A stretch of 64,000 nucleotides of DNA from Rhodobacterales bacterium RIFCSPHIGHO2_02_FULL_62_130. Its GTDB lineage: Bacteria > Pseudomonadota > Alphaproteobacteria > Rhodobacterales > Rhodobacteraceae. Shown piece after piece: positions 29,170 through 37,724 of the stretch. The stretch covers positions 62,001 to 126,000 of the forward strand of contig MHZT01000040.1 of assembly GCA_001828855.1 (NCBI GenBank). Reading direction: 5' to 3'. The notes under the pieces were generated by a model. It had not been told where the DNA came from, made no database searches, and worked only from the letters and a program-made list of their open reading frames with translations. Made by a program: the position numbers and the translations under genes. Position 1 is the first letter of the stretch. The number at the start of each line of letters is the position of its first letter.

Positions 29170-30651
29170 ATGCAACTCCACGACATCGGCAACGATCTCT
29201 TGTCGGCCATTCGCAGCAATGTCGGCAGAATGGCCTTTGTGACCAGTTTCGGAAATCTGACCTATGGCCAGTTCGATAATCTTATCGGTGGGATCGCGCT
29301 GGATTTGAAAGAGGCCGGTGTATGTCGCGGATCGCGGGTGGCCATCGACACTAGGGACGCAAGAATAGCAACGGCAAGCGTGATCGCCTGCTGCCTGTTG
29401 GGCGCAAGCTGGCTGCATGGCAGCCGTGCAGCCTATCAAAAACCCGGTCTGGGTATCACCCATGTCTATTGGGCAGGCAACCGGAATGAGGTGCCACCCG
29501 GACATCCCCGCTTGATTTCGTTTGATAGCAGCCGGTTGAAAAGCCGCGATATGGAGTTCTGGTTGGATAAGGTCGATCCCGAAGGCTATGCCTCGGACAG
29601 CGACATTTGCCGGATCGGGCAATCCTCCGGCACAACTGGCAGCACCAAGTTCATCGCAATTACCTTGCGTGATATGTGGGAACGGGCAATGTGGAAGTCT
29701 TCTGGCATGCCCGCCGATGTGCTTCCCGTCATTGCCTGCCTGTTTCCACCCCTTTCCGGCGTAGGGTGCAACACACGGCTTCGCACGCTGCTGGCGGGGG
29801 GGTGCTGCGTTGAAACCGGACCCGGAACCTTGCTGGAGCCGTGGCAGGCTGCAGGCGTCAACACCGTCATCGGCTCGCCCGCGCAATTCAGTGCCTTTCT
29901 GCGTGAGGCAGGCGAAGGACTCGCCGATCGCATCGGTGCCGCGATGGTCGGAGGCGGCAAGCCGTCCGAGCGGTTCCTGCAATCGCTGTTCACCTGCTTC
30001 AAAACCGTCACGGTGTTCTACGGATCGACCGAGATGGGACATGCCGCAGAAACGCGCATCACGGATCAAGCAGATTTTGACGGCGGGCTGACGCCAATTG
30101 CCGATATGGTCTATATCGAGGTGGTGGATGATGCCGACCAAGCCTTGCCAACCGGGTCAGAGGGGCGGATTCGCATCCGTGGCACGCTGGGAACGCCCAG
30201 CTATGTGAACGAAAGGCTGTCCGTCGAAAATACAATACGCGATGGCTGGTTTTACCCCGGTGATATCGGTCATTTCGATACAAGCGGGCGCTTGCATGTC
30301 AGCGGGCGCGGCAATGAGGTGCTGAACATCGGCGGTGTCAAGTTCAACGCACTTGTGCTGGATGATGTGGTGCAAGGCTACAAAGGCGTGAAGGACGGCT
30401 ATTGCTATCTGCATGACAACCAGTTCGGCTCTGCCGAGATTGAGGTGATCTTTGTGCCGGTAGCGGGTCAGGACGTGGCAAGCATAGCGCAGGGCCTGCT
30501 TGCCGATTGCGCGCGTACCTTGCCAGCCAACTTGGCCCCCAAACGCGCCTTTGCCGTGACACAACTGCCAAGGACCGATACCGGCAAGGCCATGCGTGGC
30601 AAGGCGCAAGAAGTGGTGGCGACCCTGCAACCCGCGGCGATCGCATCCTGA
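29170..30651 (+). CDS. AMP-binding (acyl-adenylate-forming) synthetase/ligase
   Basis: GQSSGTTGSTKFIAIT (A3), FYGSTEMG, YPGDIGHFDTSGRLHVSGR, TDTGKAMRG (A10 Lys). Confidence 0.88.
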   Translation: MQLHDIGNDLLSAIRSNVGRMAFVTSFGNLTYGQFDNLIGGIALDLKEAGVCRGSRVAIDTRDARIATASVIACCLLGASWLHGSRAAYQKPGLGITHVYWAGNRNEVPPGHPRLISFDSSRLKSRDMEFWLDKVDPEGYASDSDICRIGQSSGTTGSTKFIAITLRDMWERAMWKSSGMPADVLPVIACLFPPLSGVGCNTRLRTLLAGGCCVETGPGTLLEPWQAAGVNTVIGSPAQFSAFLREAGEGLADRIGAAMVGGGKPSERFLQSLFTCFKTVTVFYGSTEMGHAAETRITDQADFDGGLTPIADMVYIEVVDDADQALPTGSEGRIRIRGTLGTPSYVNERLSVENTIRDGWFYPGDIGHFDTSGRLHVSGRGNEVLNIGGVKFNALVLDDVVQGYKGVKDGYCYLHDNQFGSAEIEVIFVPVAGQDVASIAQGLLADCARTLPANLAPKRAFAVTQLPRTDTGKAMRGKAQEVVATLQPAAIAS

Positions 30652-30681
30652 CCGATAAAGGAGAGTCAGCGCGCCATCGAC

Positions 30682-32586
30682 ATGGATGTTTTGATCGAAG
30701 CCTTTGTCAACGTGACCCAGCCGCTCTGCCTGCTGATGCTGGTCACCGGCGTAGGCATTGGGCTGGTGGTAGGGGCAGTGCCGGGGATTGGCGGGATCTT
30801 CGGTCTGGTCATGGTCATTCCCTTCACCTTCCAGTTGGACCCCTACGCGGCCTTCGCGCTGCTTCTGGGGCTTTCCGCAGTCATCACAACCTCTGATACA
30901 ATCCCCGCAGTTCTGATCGGGGTGCCGGGATCTGTCGGGGCGATTGCCACTGTCGAAGACGGCCACCCGCTTGCCCAGCAAGGACAGGCCGCGCGGGCCT
31001 TGGGGGCGGCCTATTCGGCCTCAATGCTGGGCGGCATTTTTGGAGCGCTGGTTCTGGGGCTGTCGATTCCGGTCATCCGTCCGCTTATCCTGTCGCTCCA
31101 GACGCCCGATTTTCTGGCGGTTGCACTGATCGGTCTGATCTTTGTTGCCTTCATCTCGGGTAAAGACCCGTTAAAGGGGGTGGCGGCCCTGCTGCTGGGG
31201 ATGCTTTTGTCCTTCGTGGGGCTGGACCCGCACAGCGGGGCAGAGCGGTTTACCTTTGATCTGGTCTATCTGTGGGGAGGCATTCCGCTCGCAATCCTGT
31301 TTCTGGGACTGTTCGCCTTGCCCGAAATGGCCGCGCTGTTGCAGCGAGGCAGGGTAAGCGACCATCCCGCGCGGATTGATGCCCAAGGGCTATGGCGAGG
31401 AGTGCGTGAGACGCTTGCCGAATGGCGGCTGGTGCTGGCCTGCAGTTCGGTCGGCGCGCTGATCGGGGCCATTCCGGGGGTTGGCGTGACCGTGATTGAT
31501 TGGGTGGCCTATGGCATCGCGCGGCGGTTTCATCCGGCAGGGCCGGTCTACGGGCAGGGCAATATTGCAGGGGTGATTGCGCCGGAAAGTGCGAATAACG
31601 CCAAAGAAGGGGGCTATCTGATTCCGACGCTGGTGCTGGGGCTGCCCGGCTCTGCGACGATGACGATCCTGCTGGCGGCCTTTACCGTGCATGGTCTGGT
31701 TCCCGGCCCCGAGATGTTGGGCAAGAACCTGCCTTTGACCTATGCGATGGTGATGTTTCTGGTGCTGGCCAATATCTTGGGAACCGGAACCTGCCTGCTA
31801 TTGACGCGGCATCTGGCGGCGCTGACGACGATTCCGGCGTCGCGGATTGTTCCGGTGGCCTTGGTGCTGATCACTCTGGGCGCCTTTCAAACCAATGGGC
31901 GTCTTGCCGACATCGTGGTGCTGTGCGGGGCAGGGGCGCTGGGCGTGGCGATGAAATCGGGGGGCTGGTCGCGTGCGGCATTTTCCTTGGGCTTTGTGCT
32001 GGGACCAACGGTCGAGCGCTATGCGTTCCTATCCTACAAATTGCATGGTTCCGCGATGTTCTTGCGCCCCAGCCTTGTGTTGGCCGCCCTCGCAATCCTT
32101 GCGATCATTGCAGCTTGGGTATGGCAACAAAGGCGTGAAGGCCCACGTACGGCTGCGCCCGAAACGGGATGGGCAGGGTTTGCCGCCCTTTTCGCGCTTG
32201 CTTTGGCGGCGGTAGGTTTGCTGTCCGGCCTGAATGTAACCGCGCGCAGCTTTCCTGTGCTGACGGCCGTGGCTTTGATGGTGATTGCCGGTCTTGGTCT
32301 GCTGCGCGGCCTGCGGGCCGGCACGCGCCTGTCTTTGGGACTGCCGCCAAAGCCTGTGCTTATCACGCTGGGGCTATGCCTTACCCTGACAGGATTGCTG
32401 TATCTTTGCGGGCTGGCTGCGGCTGCGGCGGTATTTACCCTAATGACGATCAGCGCGGCCGAGCGCCGGTTCAGCTTGTCTGCGGCTTGTGTCGGCTTGG
32501 TCCTGTCTGGCCTTGTGGTCGTGCTGTTCGAAAAGATCACGCTCGCAGACTGGCCTGCGGGCGTGATCTGGAGTCTGTTCGGCTAG
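30682..32586 (+). CDS. Second TctA-type permease with fused TctB-like C-terminus
   Basis: GAVPGIGGIFGLVMVIPFTFQLDPYAAFALLLGLSAVITTSDTIPAVLIGVPGSVGAIATVEDGHPLAQQG; C-terminal TctB-like helices ending LADWPAGVIWSLFG. Confidence 0.9.
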   Translation: MDVLIEAFVNVTQPLCLLMLVTGVGIGLVVGAVPGIGGIFGLVMVIPFTFQLDPYAAFALLLGLSAVITTSDTIPAVLIGVPGSVGAIATVEDGHPLAQQGQAARALGAAYSASMLGGIFGALVLGLSIPVIRPLILSLQTPDFLAVALIGLIFVAFISGKDPLKGVAALLLGMLLSFVGLDPHSGAERFTFDLVYLWGGIPLAILFLGLFALPEMAALLQRGRVSDHPARIDAQGLWRGVRETLAEWRLVLACSSVGALIGAIPGVGVTVIDWVAYGIARRFHPAGPVYGQGNIAGVIAPESANNAKEGGYLIPTLVLGLPGSATMTILLAAFTVHGLVPGPEMLGKNLPLTYAMVMFLVLANILGTGTCLLLTRHLAALTTIPASRIVPVALVLITLGAFQTNGRLADIVVLCGAGALGVAMKSGGWSRAAFSLGFVLGPTVERYAFLSYKLHGSAMFLRPSLVLAALAILAIIAAWVWQQRREGPRTAAPETGWAGFAALFALALAAVGLLSGLNVTARSFPVLTAVALMVIAGLGLLRGLRAGTRLSLGLPPKPVLITLGLCLTLTGLLYLCGLAAAAAVFTLMTISAAERRFSLSAACVGLVLSGLVVVLFEKITLADWPAGVIWSLFG

Positions 32587-32601
32587 GTAGGTCTACGATA
32601 T

Positions 32602-33099
32602 TTACCAGCCCGCCTCGGCAAAGGCATCTGTCAGACCGCTCAGACTGGCCTTGAACCCCACAACCTTGCCGCCACCACGCACGAAGGCAAAAGCTACCAC
32701 CAGTTCGGACCCCGTTTTCAGGGCATCAATCTCGGCAGCTTCAAGCTTGCGGCCAAAGGTGCAGCCACTGGTCCAGCAGGTATAGGCCGGAAAGGACATC
32801 GGTTCGCCGTCATCAATCTTACCGGCAACGGGCTGGGCCAGCGCCACGCCCAAGGGCAGGCTGATGATGATGCGGTTCTCGGCCTTTTCACTGTCATGGC
32901 TTAATGTCACACGGCCAAGGACGCTTTTGCCATCCTCGCTCCGCACGGTTTGCACCAGCCCGCACGACGTCTTGCCCTCGGCCAGGGCCTGACAGTCGAA
33001 CACCCATTTGTCATAGGTCGCGCCGACCGTGGGCTGGCCCAGTGCCACCTGGGCAGACAGCAGCATTGCCGCGCCGGTCAAGAAAGACAGAATCTTCAT
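32602..33099 (-). CDS. IalB-family (invasion-associated locus B) periplasmic protein
   Basis: Signal peptide; YDKWVFDCQALAEGKTSCGLVQTV, ISLPLGVALAQPV, YTCWTSGCTFGRKL. Confidence 0.85.
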   Translation of the reverse strand: MKILSFLTGAAMLLSAQVALGQPTVGATYDKWVFDCQALAEGKTSCGLVQTVRSEDGKSVLGRVTLSHDSEKAENRIIISLPLGVALAQPVAGKIDDGEPMSFPAYTCWTSGCTFGRKLEAAEIDALKTGSELVVAFAFVRGGGKVVGFKASLSGLTDAFAEAGW

Positions 33100-33126
33100 G
33101 ATCGTTCATCCAAAATCAGGAATCTA

Positions 33127-33189
33127 AAAGGCGCCCGGCGCTAAGGCTGGGCGCCTTTCCAAAGCGCGCCCCGGCGATTGGCCGGGGCG
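33127..33189. terminator. Tandem hairpins between the autotransporter and the ialB-like gene
   Basis: AAAGGCGCCC (33127-33136)/GGGCGCCTTT (33149-33158) and CGCCCCGGC (33167-33175)/GCCGGGGCG (33181-33189); minus-strand read-out ends in TTT. Confidence 0.75.
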
Positions 33190-33198
33190 AAATTGGCA

Positions 33199-36100
33199 TC
33201 AGAACCGCAGGGCAAACCCGATATTGGCCGAGTAGCCAACATCCGTTGCCCCGCCACCGAACACGGCCTCTGCCCCGACCTGAACCGAGCCGTTCGCGGA
33301 AACCGGGATCATCAGGTTCACGCCAACGGTGCCAAGCATCGTATCGTTGTAAAGCATTGGCACATCTTGGGTGTCGCCGATCAGTTGCACGGTTGCGTCG
33401 CCTGTCGCGGCATTGCGCGACAGCACGCCGACGCTTCCGGTCAGGGTGCCGAACGAGAAATCATGCGCCATTGCAACGCTGGCTTCTACCTCGGTCATGC
33501 CGACGGAATAGCTGTCAACCGTTGCCTCGTTTGCAGCGTTCGAACCGGTTTCCGTATAGCCATCCACCGACATCGAGGAATAGCGGACACGCAGGCCGGG
33601 CGTAACGCTCCACCCGCCCGCTGCGTTGCCGATCGTATGCGACAAGGCCAACTCAGGCGTCAGGAACTTCGTGCCAAAATCGGCGGACAGCAGATCAATG
33701 CCACCTTCAAGGGTGTTGTCATTGACCGTCCGCGTGGTGTGGTTGGTCAAAGATCCGCCCATCAAGCCAAAGGCAAGGTTGGTTGCCCCAAGCTGTTTTG
33801 ACAGCACAACACCGCCGAACGCCCCGTTGAAATCAGCGTCATAAGACGGCGAGAACAACGAGTCCGATCCGACATCACCCTGCGCGCCACCCGCAAGGAC
33901 GGTAAAGGTCAGGCCGTTTTGCAGCAGGCCGGTGTAACCCACCGTCAGGCTTTGCGTTGTGACCGCCTGATCCAGCGACACTTCACCGCCGTCGTAGTCG
34001 ATCTGGCTGGCTTGGCCGGAAACCCAAGCACCCGCATCGTTATTGTTCCAGCCGCCTTTCGAGCTGACCGTCACGCCTTCAGACGGACGATCTGCCAACA
34101 GGTTCGCGCTGAAGCCAAGACGGGAAATGCCCATTGCGGCATTGCTCAGGCCGACCAGACCGGAGGTGTCAAACGTGGCATACTGGTCGCCATTGTTGAA
34201 CCACGGAATACCGCTGGTTTCATCCAAAGTTACAAGCGCCGATCCGTCGACGGTCCAATTGACCGATTGGTTCGGATCAGAGCGCAGAACGACCTCGGCA
34301 TTGTTGAAGTCCAGCTTGCCGATGATAAGGCCTTTTGCGTCCAGATAGGCGGTGCCATCCCCGTCCTTGACAAAAATCGCATATTCATCGACAGGCGCGT
34401 CAATCATGCCGCTTTGGTACAGGTTACCATCAAGCTGACCGATGTTGATCCCGAAAGAGTCACCGTTTGCGCTGTCAACGCGGATGATGCCGGTATTCTC
34501 GACAGTCCCGCCGTTCATCACTTCACCGACCAGAATACCAGTCGAAGAATCCGGCCCGGTGCCATCGCTCCAGATCACCATTTCGCCCGAGTTGGACGAC
34601 GTGCCATAAAGCGTGTCTGCCCCGATGCCAACCGCCGTTGCCGAGCTATCGTCCGAGGTGGCGTTCACCTCAAGATAGGCGGTGTTAGACAGGGTGAAAT
34701 CAGAATAGACATAGACGCTGTCCAAGCCGATGGCGATGGCTGTGCCGTTATTGGCAGTTGCCGTAACCTGAAGGTTGCCGCTGTTGGTTTGCGTGCCGTA
34801 GAGGTATTCCGAGGCAAGGCCGGTCGCTTCGGCATAGTCTGCGGTCGCGGTTACAACCATGTTTCCAGCGTTTTCCATCAGACCGGAATAGCTGATATCG
34901 CGGCCATAGGCCCCGACAGCTTCGGCCCAATCGCCAGAGCCAATCGCAATCGCACCGACTTCGACATAGCCCGCGTTGACAAGTTGGCCGTCCATTTCAT
35001 CGTCGACGCCAATACCTGCCGCATAAGCGCCACCGTCTTCCGAGAACGCACTGACTTGCATTTCGTTGGTGTTGGTGAAGCCGCCATCATAGGTCACGTC
35101 TTCGTCGACAAAAAGGCCATGCGCGGACGCATCGCTGAAGGTTGCACGCGCGGAAACGTCAATCAGGCCTTCGTTTCCTGCCATCAGGTCAAGCTGATTG
35201 CCGATGTAAATACCCGCCGCGTCAGCAATGTAGCCCGCGGAGTCAACTTCGATCGTGCCAGAGTTGGTGATAGCGCCGTTGACCGCAGATCCTTCGATAT
35301 GGATACCCGATGCTGCTGCATAGTCAGCAGAGTCCGCCGAGACATCGATCAGGCCCGAGTTCAGAATATTGCCATTGCCGAAACCAACCGGCAGCAACTC
35401 CAAAATCATGCTGTCGTCGCCCAGATCCCCTGCGATCCCGATGCCGGCAACCAACACAGCGCCATCGTCATCTTTGCCGATGCCGGTGACGCGGATATCG
35501 CCTTGGTTGTCGATGGTTGCCGTCGTGCCAGCGCCACCAACGATAACCGGGTCCATGCTTTCGCCGAAGCCAAATGAAATACCGGCGGCAAGGACATCGC
35601 CCTCATAGCCGTCGTCATAAAGACCCTGCTGCGTGGCATCGACGGTGATATCGCCGGTGTTCACCACCATTGCGGTGATCTCGCCTTCGATAAACTCGTC
35701 ATACACGCCGACATTGCCGTCGATATGGATGCCGCTGGCAAACAGGTTGGAGTCATCATCTGCCGCGGTAACCGTCGTGCGGATCGAACCGCTGTTGTCA
35801 ACGGTGCCCTGGTCGATGCCATCCTCAACCCAGATACCTGCGCCGGTCTGGTTATAGCCATTCTCGTCATAATACTGGCTGACATCGACGGTGATATCGC
35901 CAACGTTGCTGACCAAGCCACTGCCCTGGATATCATAGGCGTAAATGCCATAGCCCCAGGCATCTTCGCCAGAGGCGGTTACATCCAGCGTGCCTTCATT
36001 CGACACGGTTCCGGAAACCGTATCGTCGATGTAGATGCCAGCAGCATAGGCCTCATCAATTTCGGACGTGGCCGATACGGTGATATCGCCCAGATTCGAA

Positions 36101-37299
36101 ACGGTGCCTGCGCTGTCAACGCCGTAGTAAACCCAAATGCCCGTCGCATCGGCGCCGTCATATACTTCGACCGTCACGTCGACATCGCCGGAAGTTTCCA
36201 GCAAACCGCCGACCCAATCGGCATAGAAGCCGACGCCTTCGGAATAGCCGTAGTCGTCATGTTCGACCTTGACGGTTACATCCGCGGTCGAGGTCACCGA
36301 GCCGTAAACATCCGACAGATCAACGCCATAAGCCTCAAGATCGGACCAATAAGAACTGTCGGCATTGACCGTCGCACGGATTGTTCCGCCCAATTCGACC
36401 GAACCATCCACGTCACCCAAGGAGATCGCATAGGCCTCGCCGTAAGCATTGTCTTCAACATCGGTCAAATTCGCCGTGGCCGAAACATCACCTGTGCTGA
36501 CAAAGCTGCCATCGACAGCGCCGCCATTGATGGCGAATGCGGAAACGTAGGGATCATAGTCATCAGCACCGGTCTGGCTTGCAATCGCGGTAATATCGCC
36601 GGTGTTTTCAAAGTTTCCGTAAAGCGTCTGAAAGTCGAAGCCCGCAGCATAGACATCGCCATCATTTGTGGAATCACCGATGACGATTGCTTCTGCGGTC
36701 ACGTCACCGGCGTTGGTCACGTCACCATAGATGTCTTCAACATTTACGCCGATCGCCTCGGCATAAAGATCCGAGAACGAACTGCCATCCACATAGGAGG
36801 TGGCCGAAATATCGCCGTTGTTGGCGATCACGCCGCCCGTCTCGACGTCATAGTCAAGATAGATGCCAACAGCCCCGACCGCATCGTTGGTGCTATCCAC
36901 ATCGGCGACAATATCGTCGTTGTTGGTAATGGCGCCAAGAAGGTCACCATCAATCTCGATGGCGGAAATAAAGCCGTCCGAAGCCCAATTTCCAACGGTG
37001 CCTTCGTTGGTAACGCTGCCTTCAAACCCGCCGTCGGCATAAATCGAGGTTCCATCAATCGGACCGTCGATCACCAGAACCGAGCCACTGTTCGTAATCT
37101 CAAGGTCTTCATCGAAGTCCAGATAGTACATAGAGGTTTCGGGACCACTGATCACATCTGCGAAAGTTGCGGTTCCAAGACCGACCGCCACGGCAAGGGC
37201 AAGGCCGACAGAAGGCGCATAACTTGCGACCCGACCCTTCAGCTTTGTCATGCGGCCACCACGCACCACTGGTTCAAACTTGCTCGATTTGTGGTCCAT
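33199..37299 (-). CDS. Large autotransporter adhesin (acidic repeat passenger plus C-terminal beta-barrel)
   Basis: 1366 aa; extended signal region; over 20 diverged NxGDITVxA...AxGIyi repeats; barrel-type C-terminus GAEAVFGGGATDVGYSANIGFALRF. Confidence 0.87.
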   Translation of the reverse strand: MDHKSSKFEPVVRGGRMTKLKGRVASYAPSVGLALAVAVGLGTATFADVISGPETSMYYLDFDEDLEITNSGSVLVIDGPIDGTSIYADGGFEGSVTNEGTVGNWASDGFISAIEIDGDLLGAITNNDDIVADVDSTNDAVGAVGIYLDYDVETGGVIANNGDISATSYVDGSSFSDLYAEAIGVNVEDIYGDVTNAGDVTAEAIVIGDSTNDGDVYAAGFDFQTLYGNFENTGDITAIASQTGADDYDPYVSAFAINGGAVDGSFVSTGDVSATANLTDVEDNAYGEAYAISLGDVDGSVELGGTIRATVNADSSYWSDLEAYGVDLSDVYGSVTSTADVTVKVEHDDYGYSEGVGFYADWVGGLLETSGDVDVTVEVYDGADATGIWVYYGVDSAGTVSNLGDITVSATSEIDEAYAAGIYIDDTVSGTVSNEGTLDVTASGEDAWGYGIYAYDIQGSGLVSNVGDITVDVSQYYDENGYNQTGAGIWVEDGIDQGTVDNSGSIRTTVTAADDDSNLFASGIHIDGNVGVYDEFIEGEITAMVVNTGDITVDATQQGLYDDGYEGDVLAAGISFGFGESMDPVIVGGAGTTATIDNQGDIRVTGIGKDDDGAVLVAGIGIAGDLGDDSMILELLPVGFGNGNILNSGLIDVSADSADYAAASGIHIEGSAVNGAITNSGTIEVDSAGYIADAAGIYIGNQLDLMAGNEGLIDVSARATFSDASAHGLFVDEDVTYDGGFTNTNEMQVSAFSEDGGAYAAGIGVDDEMDGQLVNAGYVEVGAIAIGSGDWAEAVGAYGRDISYSGLMENAGNMVVTATADYAEATGLASEYLYGTQTNSGNLQVTATANNGTAIAIGLDSVYVYSDFTLSNTAYLEVNATSDDSSATAVGIGADTLYGTSSNSGEMVIWSDGTGPDSSTGILVGEVMNGGTVENTGIIRVDSANGDSFGINIGQLDGNLYQSGMIDAPVDEYAIFVKDGDGTAYLDAKGLIIGKLDFNNAEVVLRSDPNQSVNWTVDGSALVTLDETSGIPWFNNGDQYATFDTSGLVGLSNAAMGISRLGFSANLLADRPSEGVTVSSKGGWNNNDAGAWVSGQASQIDYDGGEVSLDQAVTTQSLTVGYTGLLQNGLTFTVLAGGAQGDVGSDSLFSPSYDADFNGAFGGVVLSKQLGATNLAFGLMGGSLTNHTTRTVNDNTLEGGIDLLSADFGTKFLTPELALSHTIGNAAGGWSVTPGLRVRYSSMSVDGYTETGSNAANEATVDSYSVGMTEVEASVAMAHDFSFGTLTGSVGVLSRNAATGDATVQLIGDTQDVPMLYNDTMLGTVGVNLMIPVSANGSVQVGAEAVFGGGATDVGYSANIGFALRF

Positions 37300-37724
37300 A
37301 CTAACACCTCGGTTGGCTTGTTTGTTTGTCTGGCCATGCGGCCGACGGAATCTACCATCTTCTTGTTAACGAACTCACGGGGCCTTTGCACCAACAATCA
37401 CATTCGCGCGACCATTAACCCCTAGACTGCCTTCTGATTGTGGCTCTTGTGCCATAGCAGGAAAACAAGGCAGATCAGCAGCCTGCAGGCGGCGGTCTTG
37501 CACGTGGTATGCCGGGCGGCACGGCCCGAAGTGGCGCTGGCCTTGCCTGATCCGGGGCATTCTCCCGAGCTGCCTTGCACCCACCTTATGCGGTATTTGC
37601 CGCCAGAAACGGCAGTGCCGCTCCATCCTATTTTTGGTGGGCGCGCTTCTTGAATTCGGCCCCCGCATCGCAACTTCAGGCGACGCGCGCACACGACCTT
37701 CCTCATGGAGTGCTCATTTTGCTA

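Noticed and set aside
33919-37425. Two long plus-strand ORFs (552 and 566 aa) opposite the autotransporter
   Set aside because: Antisense shadow of the repetitive autotransporter; no recognisable domains.
37300-37724. Small ORFs on both strands upstream of the autotransporter (e.g. 37438-37653)
   Set aside because: No consistent coding signal or recognised family; may be leader/regulatory DNA or a gene remnant, not supportable.
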